Shown here: positions 1 through 10,700 of the stretch, in pieces | Numbering within the stretch: position 1 is the stretch's first letter | How the letters are laid out: each line of letters begins with the position of its first letter | Assembly (NCBI GenBank): GCA_016219005.1 | Contig: JACRCN010000079.1 | Location: 1 to 64,000, forward strand | Source of the DNA: Deltaproteobacteria bacterium | GTDB lineage: Bacteria > Desulfobacterota > Desulfobacteria > Desulfobacterales > SpSt-501 | DNA: 64,000 bases | Reading direction: 5' to 3' | Made by a program: the position numbers and the translations under genes | Notes under the pieces: model-generated | Told to the model about the DNA's origin: nothing | Database searches by the model: none | Seen by the model: the letters and a program-made list of their open reading frames with translations, nothing else

Positions 1-1
1 G

Positions 2-184
2 CCGATTCTGGTGGTCACGGAGGGGCTGGGGCTGCGCCGCCTGCTGATCGGGCTGGGCTGCGGCGACCTGTTGGGGGACGACGGCATCCAGGTCGACTAC
101 AACAAGGCCGTGCAGCTCGCCCTGGCATACTTGCGGAAAACCCCCCCCGGCCGACGGCACAGAAAACAGCCGGAAACCCCATAG
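2..184 (+). CDS. C-terminal end of an unidentified protein (truncated by window start)
   Basis: An open frame enters from the left edge and stops at TAG 182-184, giving 60 residues. The first part is hydrophobic and glycine-rich (VTEGLGLRRLLIGLGCGD), followed by a short helix and a basic tail rich in Arg, Lys and Pro. I do not recognise the family. The frame is open over its whole length and runs in the same direction as the following genes, so a real gene end is more likely than chance, but the evidence is limited to frame and composition. Confidence 0.45.
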   Translation, partial: PILVVTEGLGLRRLLIGLGCGDLLGDDGIQVDYNKAVQLALAYLRKTPPGRRHRKQPETP

Positions 185-273
185 CCGAAGATTAGCCTCG
201 AACCTTGTCAAGAAAATAAAGCGAACGGATCGATATCATTAAGCTTTCCAGCGACCAGCGACGCGAGGCCAGA

Positions 274-696
274 GTGAACAGCGAACTGAACGATCAACCT
301 GTTGATATCGTAGCTGATGATCGCGAGCACGCATCAGAGGTGATCGCATCCCTTGTCGGCATCCCCGGGGTTTTCGTTAGAAGCGATCGCCTTGCATCTG
401 GTGATTACCTGGCCGATCGCAGAATCCTGTTCGAACGAAAAACGCTGCTGGATTTAGCGAGATCCATCGTCGATGGAAGATTGTTCAAGCAAATGGTACG
501 GCTTGTAAAATCAAAATATAAAGCGGTCTTGATTCTGGAGGGTACCGGGAAGGATGCGGAATGTTTGGGAATGCGCCGGGAAGCGCTGCAAGGGGCCCTC
601 ATCACCATCAGCCTGATTTTGGGCATACCCGTTTTGCGGTCGATGGCGCCCGAGGAAACCGCCCGATTGATCGTCTATCCGGCAATCATCTCTTGA
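274..696 (+). CDS. Stand-alone ERCC4 (XPF/Mus81-type) nuclease domain protein
   Basis: The 140-residue protein is almost nothing but an ERCC4 nuclease domain. Visible motifs are DDRE (15-18), GDY (43-45) and ERKTLLD (54-60), which match the family signature GD-Xn-ERK-XXX-D for metal-dependent cleavage, then SIVDGRL and Q73. In XPF/Mus81 enzymes this domain cuts branched or flapped DNA near single-strand/double-strand junctions. There is no helicase part, and the C-terminal helix-hairpin-helix region typical of longer relatives is missing, so the protein is either a minimal nuclease or C-terminally truncated. The start is GTG at 274, preceded by GAGG at 5-nt spacing. nadE follows after about 50 bp. 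The domain call is firm; the substrate is inferred. Confidence 0.8.
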   Translation: MNSELNDQPVDIVADDREHASEVIASLVGIPGVFVRSDRLASGDYLADRRILFERKTLLDLARSIVDGRLFKQMVRLVKSKYKAVLILEGTGKDAECLGMRREALQGALITISLILGIPVLRSMAPEETARLIVYPAIIS

Positions 697-749
697 CATC
701 CCCCGGACAAAATCTAAAAATGCCGCTTCAACCAACCGCAGGAGGCATG

Positions 750-1640
750 ATGAAACGGATCAAACTGGCGCGCATGGATTGCGAGAAGGTCAGCGGCGAA
801 ATCGGCGATTTTGTGATCGAACAGGTTAGCTACACAGGGACGACCGGTTGTGTCGTGGGGCTTTCCGGCGGGGTGGATTCAAGCACCACGGCAGCGCTGA
901 TCAAGCGCGCCTTTGCCCGGCACACGGCCGCGACATACGAGCTCGTGGGCTATATCCTGCCATCCAGCCTGAACAAGCAGGACGACATCAAGGATGCGGA
1001 AGCGGTGGCCCGGTGCCTCGGCATCCGCTGCGAGACCCACAGCATCGAAAAGCCCATAGAGGCGTTCCGCGCCACCAACCCCGAGGCCTTTGAAAGCATC
1101 TTCCACAGGGGCAATATGATCGCCCGCGTGCGGGCGAACGTGCTTTCCACCAAGGCGGCCACCGAGAAAAAAATCGTGGCCGGCACCGGCAACAAGGATG
1201 AGGACTTCGGGATCGGCTACTATACCCTGTTCGGCGACGGCGCGGTGCACTTGAGCCCTATCGGCGGGCTTTCAAAGCGCCTGGTGCGGGAGATGGCGGC
1301 TTTCCTGGGTTTGGATCACGCCTGTGTAAATCGCATCCCCACGGCAGGCCTCGAGCCCGGCCAGAGCGATTACAAAGACCTGGGATACGACTATGACGTG
1401 GTGGAACTGGTCTCGGAAGGGTTTGTGCAGGGCCTGACGGTCGACGAGCTCGGCCGCCACGAGCAGATCGTGCCGCTGGTCGAAAAACAGATTCAGCACT
1501 ACAAGACCGTCTTCGGCGTATCGAAATTCACGCGCGTGAGCCAAGTGGTGGAAGATGTGCTGCGGCGGCATGAAATCGCCAAGGGCAAGATGAAGATCGT
1601 TCACCCGCCCTCCCCCGAGATTTCACTCACCCATGAGTGA
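750..1640 (+). CDS. nadE: NH3-dependent NAD+ synthetase
   Basis: NadE amidates nicotinic acid adenine dinucleotide to NAD+ using ATP, the last step of NAD synthesis in the cytosol. The N-type ATP-pyrophosphatase loop SGGVDSS is at residues 39-45. GNKDEDFGIGYYTLFGDG and the downstream DLGYDYD region are also typical. At 296 residues it lacks the N-terminal nitrilase/glutaminase domain of the long glutamine-dependent enzymes, so free ammonia is the expected nitrogen donor. Two ATGs stand in tandem (747 and 750). The SD AGGAGG (740-745) is only 1 nt from the first and 4 nt from the second, so 750 is preferred. The frame is open further upstream, but without recognisable protein. Confidence 0.93.
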   Translation: MKRIKLARMDCEKVSGEIGDFVIEQVSYTGTTGCVVGLSGGVDSSTTAALIKRAFARHTAATYELVGYILPSSLNKQDDIKDAEAVARCLGIRCETHSIEKPIEAFRATNPEAFESIFHRGNMIARVRANVLSTKAATEKKIVAGTGNKDEDFGIGYYTLFGDGAVHLSPIGGLSKRLVREMAAFLGLDHACVNRIPTAGLEPGQSDYKDLGYDYDVVELVSEGFVQGLTVDELGRHEQIVPLVEKQIQHYKTVFGVSKFTRVSQVVEDVLRRHEIAKGKMKIVHPPSPEISLTHE

Positions 1641-1679
1641 ATCAACCAATCCCGCCGATTGAGGCGGGGTTGGTTGATT
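1640..1679. terminator. Bidirectional intrinsic terminator between nadE and the convergent gene
   Basis: A 17-bp stem (1640-1656 with 1663-1679, one T-G position) encloses a 6-nt loop (gattga). It overlaps the last base of the nadE stop codon and abuts the stop of the convergent gene at 1680. The arms begin and end in A/T runs, so it can work on both strands. Confidence 0.85.
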
Positions 1680-2471
1680 TTAGGTTCTTAAGCATCTCAG
1701 TTTGGCAAGGTCCTCGGCGTAGCCGTACAGATGCAGGCCTTTGCTCTCCACGATCATCTCGCCATCTTTAACCCCGATCTCAGCGGCCATATACTCCTTC
1801 AGGTTCTGGATGGCGGCGAGGTTGGCGGGAAAGCCGTTCCATAAATCCCAGGACCGAAAATAGATCACGAAATTCAGCACATCGTCCTGGATGCGTGTGT
1901 CGATGGAGCGCAGGCAGGGTGGGTCCATCAGCGTCAGGTCGGACGGGTGGGCCACCTGCAGCACCATCTGGTTGTTGCGCTGGCCGAACTTTTTATAAGT
2001 CCCGATGACCCACTCGATCTGGTTCAGGTAGAGATTGCCGTTTTCCTCGAATAGCAGCTTTCCATCCACTTCCCGCTTATCGATGATTTCGGTGTTGCCC
2101 CCCTGCCACCAGATGAACTTCTCGCCGGTGATCGGCACCCGCGTCAGGCGCTCGCCGTAGGTGTAGGACTCGCCGGGCTCCTTGCGAGGCGACATCAGAT
2201 ATTCGATGTAAGCCCGGTCGTAGCCGGGGCCGCCATAAATGTAGTCGTGCTCGACCGGGTTGGGGATGCCGCAACTCGCCGGGATGTCCGGGATGATCGG
2301 TTGGGTTCCCGGATATTTCACGTGGCCCGCGAAGAAGTCGTACTCGAGCCGGGTCTGGCCGGCATAGGACCCGCGGTCGATCACGAAGCGCCGGCCATGA
2401 TCGAGGATATCGTGCACGGCCTGGAACCAGAGGTCGGGAAGGTCTCGGGCAGTTATATTATGTATTTTCAT
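1680..2471 (-). CDS. Thymidylate synthase family protein (archaeal-like type)
   Basis: The C-terminal half carries the thymidylate synthase fold signature. DPPCLRS places the nucleophile at Cys186, RSWDLWNGFPAN (206-217) matches the conserved RSxDxxxGxPxN folate/dUMP loop, and the C-terminal HLYGY matches the DxHxY motif. The N-terminal 150 residues do not look like E. coli ThyA. The sequence around the Cys (PPCLR instead of PPCH) resembles the short archaeal ThyA group as I recall it. Expected chemistry is methylation or hydroxymethylation of a pyrimidine deoxynucleotide with a folate or pterin. Length is 263 aa, close to normal ThyA. It lies directly downstream of gyrB in the same direction, separated by a palindromic repeat. 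Confidence 0.78.
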   Translation of the reverse strand: MKIHNITARDLPDLWFQAVHDILDHGRRFVIDRGSYAGQTRLEYDFFAGHVKYPGTQPIIPDIPASCGIPNPVEHDYIYGGPGYDRAYIEYLMSPRKEPGESYTYGERLTRVPITGEKFIWWQGGNTEIIDKREVDGKLLFEENGNLYLNQIEWVIGTYKKFGQRNNQMVLQVAHPSDLTLMDPPCLRSIDTRIQDDVLNFVIYFRSWDLWNGFPANLAAIQNLKEYMAAEIGVKDGEMIVESKGLHLYGYAEDLAKLRCLRT

Positions 2472-2508
2472 GGGGCTTCACAGATGAAAAATAGGTTGAT
2501 AATAAAGT

Positions 2509-2622
2509 GACAGCTTCGCAAAAATCCCGGATTCAAGGCGCACGAATTTCGTGTTGTGAGGCGAACTGATTGTTCGCCGCAGCAACCGAAAAACCAGGAA
2601 GCTGGTTTTGGACGAAGTCGTC
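2509..2622. repeat. Palindromic repeat element, copy A
   Basis: This gap between gyrB and the thymidylate-synthase-like gene is bounded by inverted ends: gacagcttcgcaaaaatc on the left and tttggacgaagtcgtc on the right. On the minus strand it reads GACGACTTCGT ... GTTGC ... GCGCCTTGAATCCGGG ... GCGAAG. The order and wording match the element at 11952-12083 (GACGACTTCGT ... GTTGC ... GCGCCTTGACCTGGGCC ... ACGAAGTCGTC). Two related copies in one window point to a dispersed non-coding repeat family. Confidence 0.6.
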
Positions 2623-2623
2623 T

Positions 2624-5089
<2,466 letters not shown>

Positions 5090-6208
5090 TTAGATTCGCA
5101 TCGGCATGATGACGCTGATATACGATTTATCTTTTTCACCCTCGATCAGGCAGGGCTTTTCCTCGCTCACGATATTTAAAATAATTTTTTCGTCATCGAT
5201 CACATTCATGGTGTCAATGAAAAATCTTGCGTTGAACATCACGGTGATCTTCTTTCGATTGAATTCGATCGGCATCTCTTCCTTGGATTCCCCGATTTCC
5301 GGATTGGTGGATGACACCGTGAGCTTGTTTTCCTCGAAATTGAAAATAACCCCTTTGTACTCATCCGAAGACATAATTGACATGCGCTTGAGCATCATCA
5401 AAAACATCTGGCGGTCCATGACAATATTGTTGCCTTCCGGCTTCACGATGATGTCCGCATATTTCGGGAACTCACCTTCGAGCAGGCGGATGATGATGGT
5501 CTCGGCGTGCTTCTTGATGATGAAATTATTATCTTTGAAAGCCACTTGCACAGAGCCTTCCGCCTCTAAAAATTTCGAAACCTCCACTAAGCTCTTTTTG
5601 GGGATGAGCACACCCGGGCCTGCCGGCAGGCTGACCGATTGGTCTAATGGAAAATCACTCTTGGAAAGACGGCTGCCGTCCGTTGAAACCATACGGAAGA
5701 GTTTGTTTCCTTTTTCCTCGATCCATTCGGAATACACCCCGATGATGTGGGTCCTTCTTTCGTCCCCAGCGGCGCTGATGATCACCGATTTCGAAATCAT
5801 ACCGGCCAGGGTTGACGATTCGATCTCGATGAATTCAGCTTGGTCTATCTTCGGAATTACCGGAAAATCCTCGGGATTCAATCCGACGATGTGATACTCA
5901 ACCGTTGCATTTCCAATTTCAATCCAGTGGTTTTCAATTTCGTTCAGGATGATATCATCGCTTGGAAAATCCCTGACGATTTCAAACAATTTTCTCGCAT
6001 TAATCGTAATGGCCCCGGGCGAATCGACGGCGGCAGGATAATTGCCTTCAAAACCGGTTTCCAGATCCGTTGCAGAAATGGAGATGCCGTCGCCCTTAGT
6101 TCGTATAAGAACGTTGGTGGTGATTGCCAGGTTGGTCTTGCGCCCGGTTATTCCCTGAACCCTAGACAACACCGGCTGGATGTCCGCTTTTTGAACGGTC
6201 GCCCTCAT
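5090..6208 (-). CDS. dnaN: DNA polymerase III beta sliding clamp
   Basis: The 372-residue protein starts MRATVQKADIQPVLSRVQGI and ends SYISVIMPMRI, the usual beta-clamp frame, with the three repeated clamp domains. The terminal VIMPMRI matches the conserved VxMPxRL end. The dimer encircles DNA, confers processivity on Pol III and is the docking site for repair proteins carrying QLxLF-type peptides, one of which ends the helicase-nuclease encoded at 7735-11136. The start is ATG at 6208 with GAGGGG upstream. A sigma70-like promoter and a DnaA-box-like site lie just upstream. gyrB follows. Confidence 0.97.
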   Translation of the reverse strand: MRATVQKADIQPVLSRVQGITGRKTNLAITTNVLIRTKGDGISISATDLETGFEGNYPAAVDSPGAITINARKLFEIVRDFPSDDIILNEIENHWIEIGNATVEYHIVGLNPEDFPVIPKIDQAEFIEIESSTLAGMISKSVIISAAGDERRTHIIGVYSEWIEEKGNKLFRMVSTDGSRLSKSDFPLDQSVSLPAGPGVLIPKKSLVEVSKFLEAEGSVQVAFKDNNFIIKKHAETIIIRLLEGEFPKYADIIVKPEGNNIVMDRQMFLMMLKRMSIMSSDEYKGVIFNFEENKLTVSSTNPEIGESKEEMPIEFNRKKITVMFNARFFIDTMNVIDDEKIILNIVSEEKPCLIEGEKDKSYISVIMPMRI

Positions 6209-6447
6209 GATGTTCCCCTCTATTTTTATTGTTAAAATAATAAAGAGAAAGATGAATGACTGTCAATATGTTGATAAGTTCTTAACTTGCCATAATTATT
6301 AAAAAATAAAATTTTTAAGCATACAAAAAAGTGTCACCTCATTGAGGCCGGAAGACAACGTTATCGTCACGGCTAAAAATTGTGTTGATAACGCGGGACC
6401 TATAAACAAGCTGTAACGCTAATAAAGCAAATTCATAACTGCTGTGG
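6209..6447. other. AT-rich intergenic region with DnaA-box-like sites; candidate replication origin or dnaN control region
   Basis: The gap upstream of dnaN holds two identical TGTTGATAA sites (6269-6277 and 6383-6391), each 8 of 9 to TGTGGATAA. A weaker TTATCGTCA lies at 6361-6369. Between the first and second sites is a very AT-rich stretch (about 6281-6330) that could serve as an unwinding element. Position beside dnaN and gyrB is a common oriC context. dnaA itself is not in the window and no perfect box is present, so this remains a candidate. Confidence 0.4.
6237..6266 (-). promoter_or_regulatory. Predicted promoter of dnaN-gyrB
   Basis: On the minus strand TTGACA (6261-6266) is followed after 18 nt by TATTAT (6237-6242), about 30 bp before the dnaN start codon. 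A TGTTGATAA site (6269-6277), one base off the DnaA-box consensus, abuts the -35 element, so DnaA control of this promoter is plausible. Confidence 0.6.
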
Positions 6448-7011
6448 TTACGAAGCCTCAATCGAGATAATCCATTTTTTAATCGAGGGGACAACCTTGT
6501 TCGTCCATTTTGAGGATACCCGGCTTCGGATGAACAAACTAAAAATTTTTTCAAGGAACTGAAGTATCTTATCCACCTGTCCCGTTTTTTCCAGAATAAA
6601 ATCATCCATTTGTTCGGGACTCTGCGGCAGCGAGGGTCCCGGCGTCTTGAGGTTGCTTACATTAAGGCTTTCACCCTTGACGCTGAACTGCCATTGATAT
6701 TCGCCGGTTTTAAAGATCAGAGCGATTTCTGAAACCAGAGCGCCCTTGCGCAAGGCCAGGCGGCCCTCTTCAAGACCAGCCTCGTCCCCCTTGATCGTGA
6801 TGCGTTCGACCGACTTGGTCTTGCGGTTTTCGAAGACGATGCGGTTTCCGACTTCAAGAGACTGACAGTCCGGATCCGCCGACTTTAAAACACTCGGGTC
6901 GTTTTCGATCGTGTACCACAACCAGGTCAGAAACTCGTCGCCCAGAAACCGATATCGATTATACGCAACGGCCAGATCAAGCATGCGGGTGCCTGTAATT
7001 TGTGTTGGCAA
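6448..7011 (-). CDS. Conserved partner of the RdgC-like protein
   Basis: The 187-residue soluble protein begins with a segment containing NRYRFLGDEFLTWLWY, then a beta-rich middle (IVFENRKTKSVERITIKGD, WQFSVKGESLNVSNLKTP) and a basic, helical C-terminus. Its frame begins at the base after the rdgC-like stop codon (TTG at 7011, zero spacing). An ATG at 6984 is an alternative start. From memory, the FLTWLWY-type segment recurs in the C-terminal part of longer RdgC-like proteins. The two genes may therefore be the halves of a protein that is one chain elsewhere; that is inference. The function is unproven; a role with RdgC on DNA is likely from context. Confidence 0.65.
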   Translation of the reverse strand: MPTQITGTRMLDLAVAYNRYRFLGDEFLTWLWYTIENDPSVLKSADPDCQSLEVGNRIVFENRKTKSVERITIKGDEAGLEEGRLALRKGALVSEIALIFKTGEYQWQFSVKGESLNVSNLKTPGPSLPQSPEQMDDFILEKTGQVDKILQFLEKIFSLFIRSRVSSKWTNKVVPSIKKWIISIEAS

Positions 7012-7626
7012 TTAATCTGAAAAGTGTGTAGGAGAAAGTCCGATAAGAACGTCCCGCTCCGAGTCGGACAAACCGGCCGTGATATCTGCTGCAGTATATG
7101 GGAATAGGCGCAGCAACCCTATATTGAACGATCGCCGGAACAGGGTTTCGATTTCCTCATTTGCGGAGCGCAGGTTGGAATAGAACCACAGGGACGACGC
7201 CTCGTAGTTCCAGATTAAATCGTAAACATTGGGCGTGGAGGGAACCCTTATTGCCAAGTCGTTAATGACCTTGTCTTTCAGAGCCTGCTTTTCATCCTTG
7301 GACAAAAATCTACGGCTTGTCTTGGCCAGACGCTTGGATGTCTCAAGTGTCAGGTGCTTTTTTAATAGTTTTGCCGGGATCGATTTACGGTCGATCCGCA
7401 ATGCAAATACAAACAGATTCCCGAAGACGAACGAGGATCCGTCGAAGTTCGGATGAAACGGGTTTTCAAACGATGTCCACCCGGCGGCCATTGACTCCGC
7501 TTCTTCGTCAATCTCAGGAATCGTGTTTTTCTTTAGGCCCTTTGAAACGATTTCAATCACTGGGCCTTCGATTTTGCCTTCCACCCGGTAGCGGGTGATT
7601 GAAACGGCCGATGACAGGATGCCCAT
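7012..7626 (-). CDS. RdgC-like recombination-associated protein
   Basis: The chosen ATG at 7626 gives 204 aa starting MGILSSAVSITRYRVEG, with AGGA 8 nt upstream. A TTG at 7644 would add six residues. Typical RdgC features follow: NLFVFALRIDRKSIPAKLLKKHL, then a basic helix (KRLAKTSRRFLSKDEKQALKDK), then a tryptophan-rich strand and RRSFNIGLLRLFPYTAA. RdgC of E. coli (about 303 aa) is a ring-shaped DNA-binding protein that restrains RecA. This protein is much shorter and lacks the C-terminal part, which may be supplied by the abutting downstream gene. It is transcribed towards the dnaN upstream region and is divergent from the helicase-nuclease gene. Confidence 0.75.
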   Translation of the reverse strand: MGILSSAVSITRYRVEGKIEGPVIEIVSKGLKKNTIPEIDEEAESMAAGWTSFENPFHPNFDGSSFVFGNLFVFALRIDRKSIPAKLLKKHLTLETSKRLAKTSRRFLSKDEKQALKDKVINDLAIRVPSTPNVYDLIWNYEASSLWFYSNLRSANEEIETLFRRSFNIGLLRLFPYTAADITAGLSDSERDVLIGLSPTHFSD

Positions 7627-7642
7627 AGATAAATTCCTAACC

Positions 7643-7664
7643 AAACCACCAGGTATAGTGGTTT
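7643..7664. promoter_or_regulatory. Inverted repeat in the divergent rdgC / helicase-nuclease promoter region
   Basis: AAACCAC (7643-7649) and GTGGTTT (7658-7664) form an exact 7-bp inverted repeat around an 8-nt spacer. It sits 17 bp upstream of the RdgC-like start and within the AT-rich divergent region to 7734. The dimensions fit a repressor operator; no regulator is identified. Confidence 0.35.
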
Positions 7665-7734
7665 AATAAATTAACATAAATATATAACGGATTTAGTAAA
7701 TTTTTTCAAGCTATATTTTACCAGCGCCGACAAA

Positions 7735-10700
7735 ATGAAAATCACCGCCGACTTTCATGTTCACTCTAAATTTTCCCGGGCAACCGCCCGAAATCTCGAT
7801 CTTGAAAATCTCTGGGTCGCTGCGCAGATCAAGGGGGTCAATGTGGTCGCAACCGGAGATTTCAGCCACCCCGCCTGGTTTGCGGAAATCGAAGCCAAAC
7901 TGGAACCGGCGGGGCCGGGGCTATTCAGGCTGAAACAAGAGTTCTCGACATTGTGCGCCGCCAGAGTACCCCCGGCCTGCCGGGGCGATATGTGTTTCAT
8001 CCTGGCAACCGAGATCAGCAACATCTACAAAAAGGACGGCAAGACCCGCAAGAATCACAACCTCGTCCTCGTCCCGGATCTAGACACGGCGCGAAGACTC
8101 AATCGCCGGCTCGCGGCCATCGGCAACATCCACTCCGACGGAAGGCCGATTCTCGGTCTAGACGCCCGGGATCTTCTGGAGATCGTGCTCGAAATCTCAG
8201 CCGACGCCTTTCTTATTCCAGCGCACATCTGGACTCCGTGGTTTTCCCTGTTGGGGTCGAAATCCGGCTTTGATTCCATCGCGGAATGTTTCGGCGATCT
8301 CACGCCGCACGTATTCGCGGCCGAAACCGGCCTTTCTTCAGACCCGGCCATGAACTGGCGGGTCTCAAGCCTCGATGGGGTGAGCCTGGTGTCCAACTCC
8401 GACGCCCACTCACCGGCCAACCTCGGCCGCGAAGCCAATTTCTTCGAAACCGAGCTTTCCTATTTTGCCATGCGCGACGCCCTTAGAAAAGGCGATGCGC
8501 AGCATTTCAAAGGCACGATCGAATTTTACCCGGAGGAGGGCAAATATCACCTGGACGGCCACCGCAGTTGCGGGGTGTGCCTCGCGCCAAGGGAAACAAT
8601 AGCCTGCGGTGGGAAATGCCCTGTTTGCGAAAAACCGCTCACCATCGGCGTTCTTTACCGGGTGGAGGAACTCGCGGATCGACCGGCCGGCATCCGACCC
8701 GCCACTGCTCTTCCCTACTGCAACCTGGTTCCGCTCACCGACATCCTGGCCGAGGTCCTGCAGGTTGGCCCTAAGACCGGCAAGGTCAACCAGGCCTACC
8801 AGGCAGCCGTGGCCGCGCTGGGGCCGGAACTCGACATTCTTCAACACCTCGAACCGGACCGCATCGGGCAGGCCGGCATCCCGCTTCTGGCCGAGGCGAT
8901 CCGCCGCATGCGCGAAAACAGGATGAACATCAGCCCAGGTTTCGACGGCGAGTACGGCCGCATCAAGATCTTCAGCGCCCAGGAACGCAAACACTTCCTG
9001 GGTCAGAGATCTCTTTTTGCGGTTCCGGACGCCGTCGCAGCTTCCGCCATTTCAAAAGAGGCCCAGGGGAATCCGAAGGATTATCTCTTTGCCGCCGCGA
9101 TCGCCAAAGCGCCTTTGCCAGGCAAGCCGTCTGCCCGTTATAACTTCAAAGACCTTAATGACGAGCAACTCCGAGTGGTGCAACACAAAGACGGCCCGCT
9201 TCTAATCGCGGCCGGCCCCGGCACAGGCAAGACCCACACCCTGACGCGGCGCATCGCCCGCCTGATTCTGGAGACAGGCGTTGCCGCCGCGAACATCCTG
9301 GCGGTCACTTTCACCCACAAGGCAGCCGAGGAGATGCGCGGCCGGCTGTCCGCGATCCTGGGGGATGCCACCGCCCTTCCATTGGTCGACACTTTCCATG
9401 GGCTGTGCCTCAGCCTGCTGCGCGAGCTTAGTCCGGACGCGCCGCCGGCTGTGATCGACGAGGAGGAGCAGGCGGTACTGATGGTCGAGGCGGTTTCACT
9501 CACCGAAGCGGACGCGGGCCCCATCGGCTTGAAGCCCCAGGCCATCCAGGACCGGATCATGCGCGCCAAGCAGAATATCCTGTCCCCCGCCGATCTCATG
9601 GCCGCCCACGCCGATGACCCTACCGTTCACGCTGTCAGCGCCGTCTATCGCGCCTACCAGCAGTTGCTGGACAGTCAGCGCTTGCTGGATTACGAGGATC
9701 TCATCTTTCAGACGGTCAGGCGCCTGGAGACGGACGCAGCGTTTCAAACATCCTGCCGCGAGCGCTTCCGGCATGTGTTCGTGGATGAATACCAGGACGT
9801 GAACAACGGCCAATACCGCATCATCCGGGCGCTCGTGCCGCCTGACGCGCCTGAACGAAACCTCTGCGTCATCGGTGACCCGGATCAGTCAATTTATGGA
9901 TTCCGCGGCTCGGACCCGGCCTACTTCCGCAACTTCGGCGCCGATTACCCCGATGCCGGGCTCATCGTGCTGAATCGCAACTACCGCTCCACCGAATCCA
10001 TCCTGAGCGCTTCCTTCCAGGTCATCCGCCGCGATGGGGCCGAGCGCGCGCGCACGTATTCAAGCATCGACGGTGTCAAGACCATCAGTATGCTCGATCT
10101 GGCGAACGAGCATCACGAGGCGGAAGCGATCGCCCGCATCATCGACGGCCTGGTGGGTGGCACGGGCTTCCATGCGCTGGACACCGGCAGGGTTCGGGAC
10201 GCCAACCTGGCGCATGCGCTGAGCTACACGGATTTTGCCGTTCTGGTGCGGACCCACGCGCAAATCCGGTTGATGGCCGACGTTTTTGGAGAGGCCGGAA
10301 TCCCGTTTCAGATAGTGAGCCGCAGGCACACGCTCAAACAGCCAGGGATGGTCGAGTTGGTGTCTTTGCTCAAGATTGTGGCCGGGGTGGGGGGCTACGC
10401 CGATTTGGACCGGGCCGCACCCATGGTTGTGCCGGCTGTCAATCGTAAAATCATCACGACGTTCAAGGCCTGGTGTTTCAAGAACCGACTGCCGTTGAAG
10501 GAGGGCTTGGCCGGAGCGGTGCGCTTTCCTGTTCCCGGCCTCAGCCGCAGCCAACAACTCAAGCTGACGGAACTCGCCAGTTCGGTTTTCGGCTTGGCGG
10601 ATGAAACAGCCCCCATGGACGCAAGGGGCAAGATCGCTTACCTTTCCAAGCAGCCCGGCCTTGCGCCCTTATTCGAAACCGAGGAATCAACCGGCGCCTT

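Noticed and set aside
561..746. N-terminal extension of nadE from the upstream open frame
   Set aside because: It overlaps the ERCC4 gene, has no homology, and a strong SD stands directly before ATG 750.
6569..6577. TTATCCACC as a third strong DnaA box
   Set aside because: It lies inside the coding sequence of the RdgC partner and away from the AT-rich gap; a chance match is likely.
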